Assembly: GCA_900752095.1 (NCBI GenBank)
Contig: CAADUD010000191.1
Coordinates: forward strand, 1-7,229
Direction: 5' to 3'
From: Clostridia bacterium
GTDB taxonomy: Bacteria; Bacillota; Clostridia; TANB77; CAG-508
DNA length: 7,229 nucleotides
Numbering within the stretch: the stretch's first letter is position 1; each line of letters opens with the position of its first letter. Positions 5,455 to 7,229 of the stretch are shown in pieces. The notes beneath the pieces are model-generated. The model worked only from the letters and a program-made list of their open reading frames with translations, did not search any database and was not told where the DNA came from. Made by a program: the position numbers and the translations under genes.

Positions 5455-6326
5455 TTATTTTTTCTTTTCGTCTTTTTTCTTCTGCGAGTTCAATCCAAAA
5501 GGTGATATACCATTGTCAAAATATTTTTTCGCATTATCTATAGCAATTTTATTTATTTCCTTTTGACTTATTTTATCTAAATCTATTTCTTTTGGTTCTT
5601 TTTTCTCTATTTCTTTCAATTCTTCTACTAATTCTTTTTTATACTTATAAAATGTCTTTCTACTGATATTCGCCAAACGCATAACATCATCATCTTTTAA
5701 ATCACCCAAGAAGTGCTTAGAATATTTCTTTATTTTTTCTTTAGCTTCTATACTTTTTTTAGTAGTAAATTTTGTTCCTTCTTTTCTTCCTATTTTAAAC
5801 TCTTCACCTTCGGCAATAGCTTTCGCTCTCGCTTCTCTTATGCCTTCTTTAGTTCTTTCCTGTAGGTCTTTAACTTCCTTTTCAGCCTGTTCAAAAGCTA
5901 TTATTATTTGCTTTTCAGCTATCATAAACATATATTCATTCATTGCGTTTATCAATATATCTACTTCACTTCCTACCAAGTCTATTTTCTTAGAAGTTGA
6001 GTTTCTAAATACTTCTGTGTTAATATGCTTTTCTTTTATAAATTCTAAGTTGATACCTTTCTCAAATAGTTCTTTGTATAATTTAAAGCCTTCCTCTGCA
6101 TTTCTACTCATTCTACTAACACTATCAAAAACTATCGTATCTCCTTCCTTAACCTTTTTTAACAAATTATTAAATGCTTTTCTACCTTCTATTTTAGTCC
6201 CTGTAAAAGCTTCCTGTATTATAGTAGATTTTGGATATACAGCCCTTATATTTGTGATTTGACGTTCTATTGACTGCGTTTTTTTACTGATTCTGCAATA
6301 TCCAAACACTTTATTTTCTTTTTCCA
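5455..6326 (-). CDS. Serine recombinase (resolvase/invertase family)
   Basis: 290 residues from ATG 6326; an upstream TTG at 6333 would add two, but AAAGGG is better spaced for the ATG. Residue numbers here count from the ATG. Seen: VFGYCRISKKTQSIERQ with catalytic Ser14 and Arg12, then DSVSRMSRN (68-76) with the two active-site arginines R72 and R75, and the long E helix ending QERTKEGIREARAKA (155-169). GRKEG (180-184) leads to a C-terminal helix-turn-helix (about 209-231, LKDDDVMRLANISRKTFYKY). The family cuts and rejoins DNA through a phosphoserine. At 290 residues it is longer than classical 180-200 residue resolvases because of an insert near 115-135 and a Lys-rich tail. Likely role: resolving plasmid multimers at the palindromes next to its promoter, which may also give autoregulation. 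Confidence 0.92.
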
Positions 6327-6347
6327 TATTCAAATTTACCCTTTCCG

Positions 6348-6456
6348 AAAGTATACTTTTAATGTTCGTTTTATGTATACTTTAATTATAATACTTTTCT
6401 AATATAAAATCAATAAATTTTACTACTTTTATGCATATAGGTTTAAAGTATACTTT
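6348..6456. repeat. Three GTATAC-centred palindromes, candidate res site
   Basis: AAAGTATACTTT is present perfectly at 6348-6359 and 6445-6456, and with 10 of 12 matches at 6372-6383. The centres are 24 and 73 bp apart. The middle one covers the expected transcription start of the recombinase, the first lies in its leader and the third upstream of the -35. Three sites beside a resolvase gene are typical of res, but this spacing differs from that of Tn3. They may instead, or also, be operators. Confidence 0.6.
6385..6413 (-). promoter_or_regulatory. Recombinase promoter
   Basis: On the minus strand TTGATT (6413-6408), a 17-bp spacer and TATAAT (6390-6385) form a near-consensus promoter. The start would fall near 6378, inside the middle palindrome, so binding there should repress it. 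Confidence 0.75.
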
Positions 6457-6472
6457 TTATTTCTCGTACACT

Positions 6473-6504
6473 TATACATCTATATGGATATACGTCTTTA
6501 CATA
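6473..6504. repeat. 8-bp tandem repeats, cluster A (degenerate)
   Basis: Units in register are TATACATC, TATATGGA, TATACGTC and TTTACATA. The first and third are good matches to cluster B at 6630-6661; the other two are weak. Confidence 0.45.
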
Positions 6505-6580
6505 TTTTCATTTTTAGCATTTTTCTTTTACTTATTTTATACCGAAGGGAAATTTTTCATAGATTTTCAGAATTTCTGTT

Positions 6581-6600
6581 TTCATTAATTAATTTATGAA
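6581..6600. repeat. Near copy of the 20-bp palindrome
   Basis: TTCATTAATTAATTTATGAA differs by one base from the perfect palindrome at 11-30. Related flanking text also recurs: GAAGGG then ATTTTTCAT at 6544-6560 and at 7130-7144. The two copies bracket the gene at 6744-7109. Confidence 0.6.
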
Positions 6601-6629
6601 TTTATTTGTTTTTCTTTATTTTTTATATT

Positions 6630-6661
6630 TATACATCTATACAGTTATACAGCTATACATT
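6630..6661. repeat. Four unspaced 8-bp tandem repeats, cluster B
   Basis: TATACATC, TATACAGT, TATACAGC and TATACATT follow without gaps and share TATACA. They end 23 bases before the -35 of the ribbon-helix-helix gene. Regulators of that fold (for example the omega protein of pSM19035 on contiguous 7-bp sites) bind such arrays, so this is a likely operator or partition/origin iteron set. Confidence 0.65.
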
Positions 6662-6684
6662 TTTATCTTTATTATTTTTAATAA

Positions 6685-6712
6685 TGTACAGCTTTTAACC
6701 TTCTGCTATAAT
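6685..6712 (+). promoter_or_regulatory. Promoter of the ribbon-helix-helix gene
   Basis: TGTACA (6685-6690), a 16-bp spacer and TATAAT (6707-6712) preceded by TGC make an extended -10 promoter. AGGAGG (6730-6735) is 8 bases before ATG 6744. The leader also contains TATACAGG, which resembles the 8-bp repeats. Confidence 0.75.
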
Positions 6713-6743
6713 TAACTTAAATAGTATACAGGAGGTTTTATTC

Positions 6744-7109
6744 ATGTTAAATACAGAAAATTTTTTAGATACAATTAACCAATTAGCCAATGACGGTATT
6801 AAGACAAAAGAAGATATATGTAAATACCTTAAAATTGAAATAAGAGACTTTATGGCTTTAATCAAATCTAATAACCTTCATTACAGCAAAAAAGAAGGTA
6901 GATACATCCCTAAAGAGGACACACCTACCAAAACAAACGATATTATCACCTTAGAAAAAGTAACTTATCGAATCCCTAAGCATTTAAACGATACCCTTAA
7001 ACTACAATGTATAATTGAAGATACAACAGCTACAGATATAGTTATAAAAGCTTTAGAAGGTTATTTACCGCAAAGTACAAAAGACACACTAAAACAAATA
7101 AAAAAATAA
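6744..7109 (+). CDS. Two-domain DNA-binding regulator (HTH plus ribbon-helix-helix)
   Basis: 121 residues. Residues 8-55 look like a small helix-turn-helix (INQLANDGIKTKEDICKYL, then IRDFMALIKSNN, closing with GRYIP). A charged linker follows (56-70). Residues 72-108 fit a CopG/Arc-type ribbon-helix-helix: strand KVTYRIP (72-78), helix KHLNDTLKLQCIIED (79-93), helix TATDIVIKALEGYL (95-108). Such dimers bind short direct repeats in the major groove; the 8-bp array just upstream is the obvious target. A role in copy control, partition or control of its own promoter is inferred; there is no ParA partner. It is the only plus-strand gene in the replication half of the plasmid and diverges from the recombinase. 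Confidence 0.8.
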   Translation: MLNTENFLDTINQLANDGIKTKEDICKYLKIEIRDFMALIKSNNLHYSKKEGRYIPKEDTPTKTNDIITLEKVTYRIPKHLNDTLKLQCIIEDTTATDIVIKALEGYLPQSTKDTLKQIKK

Positions 7110-7122
7110 GTATAGCTTTTCC

Positions 7123-7142
7123 ATCTCCTGAAGGGGATTTTT
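7123..7142 (+). terminator. Terminator of the ribbon-helix-helix gene
   Basis: ATCTCC (7123-7128) pairs with GGGGAT (7133-7138), one G-U pair, around the loop TGAA, followed by T run to 7142. It lies 14 bases after the stop. The contig junction at 7131 cuts it, which supports circularity. Confidence 0.75.
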
Positions 7143-7229
7143 CATAAATTAATTTATGAATTCACTTTCAAAATATTAGAAGTAGAGATAGTTAGAATAC
7201 AATTAGTTTATATAAATATAAAAAAAAAT
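7131..7229. repeat. Terminal direct repeat, right copy
   Basis: Identical to 1-99; should be trimmed when the circle is closed. Confidence 0.93.

Noticed and set aside
5840..6262. Plus-strand open frame of 140 codons with hydrophobic product
   Set aside because: Antisense to the recombinase, whose catalytic motifs are clear; the Ser/Ile/Phe-rich product is what reversed Lys/Glu-rich codons give, and no ribosome site precedes it.
6327..6333. TTG start two codons upstream for the recombinase
   Set aside because: AAAGGG would be too close to the TTG but is well placed for ATG 6326.
1..7229. Filamentous phage genome
   Set aside because: The Rep resembles gene II/X, but there is no Zot-like ATPase, no run of small coat-protein genes and no adhesin; a plasmid or satellite fits better.

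Overview
This window looks like one complete small circular replicon of about 7,130 bp. Its last 99 bases (7131-7229) repeat its first 99 exactly, the usual sign of a circular molecule opened by a k-mer assembler. Very low G+C, strong AGGAGG-type ribosome sites, A/T-ending codons with frequent ATA and AGA, and Rho-independent terminators point to a low-GC Firmicute, most likely a Clostridium- or Peptostreptococcaceae-like anaerobe. There are no rRNA, tRNA, relaxase, ParA or antibiotic-resistance genes, so it reads as a cryptic plasmid.

Layout: 1-976 has no convincing gene. It holds a 20-bp palindrome, a hairpin region with a repeated TCGCCAAAC motif, a possible gene relic ending at a terminator (382-416), and a block at 421-887 of about one-third G+C that is full of local hairpins and ends in a second terminator-like stem. 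That block is my best candidate for a large structured non-coding RNA. Then come a secreted beta-rich protein (977-1681) and an unlisted 39-residue single-span membrane peptide (1691-1810), probably coupled in translation. Two back-to-back perfect inverted repeats of 21 and 20 bp follow at 1885-2011.

The minus strand carries three units. The first (3554 down to 2314) is a PD-(D/E)XK-type nuclease candidate followed, by stop/start overlap, by a Tyr/Asn/Gln-rich small protein, with no methyltransferase. The second (5324 down to 3998) is a small Xre-type regulator overlapping a replication protein that resembles the phage/plasmid gene II/X family. The third (6326 down to 5455) is a serine recombinase. 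The first two units share a motif about 40 bp before their start codons, suggesting common control.

Between the recombinase and the divergent last gene (6744-7109) lies a dense control region. It has three GTATAC-centred palindromes around the recombinase promoter (res-like or operator), two clusters of 8-bp TATACANN tandem repeats, a near copy of the 20-bp palindrome, and a good extended -10 promoter. The gene there encodes a protein with a putative N-terminal helix-turn-helix and a C-terminal ribbon-helix-helix, a fold that commonly binds such short tandem repeats. Taken together: rolling-circle-type replication, multimer resolution and autoregulation modules, plus three cargo items of unknown function (the RNA, the secreted/membrane pair and the orphan nuclease pair).
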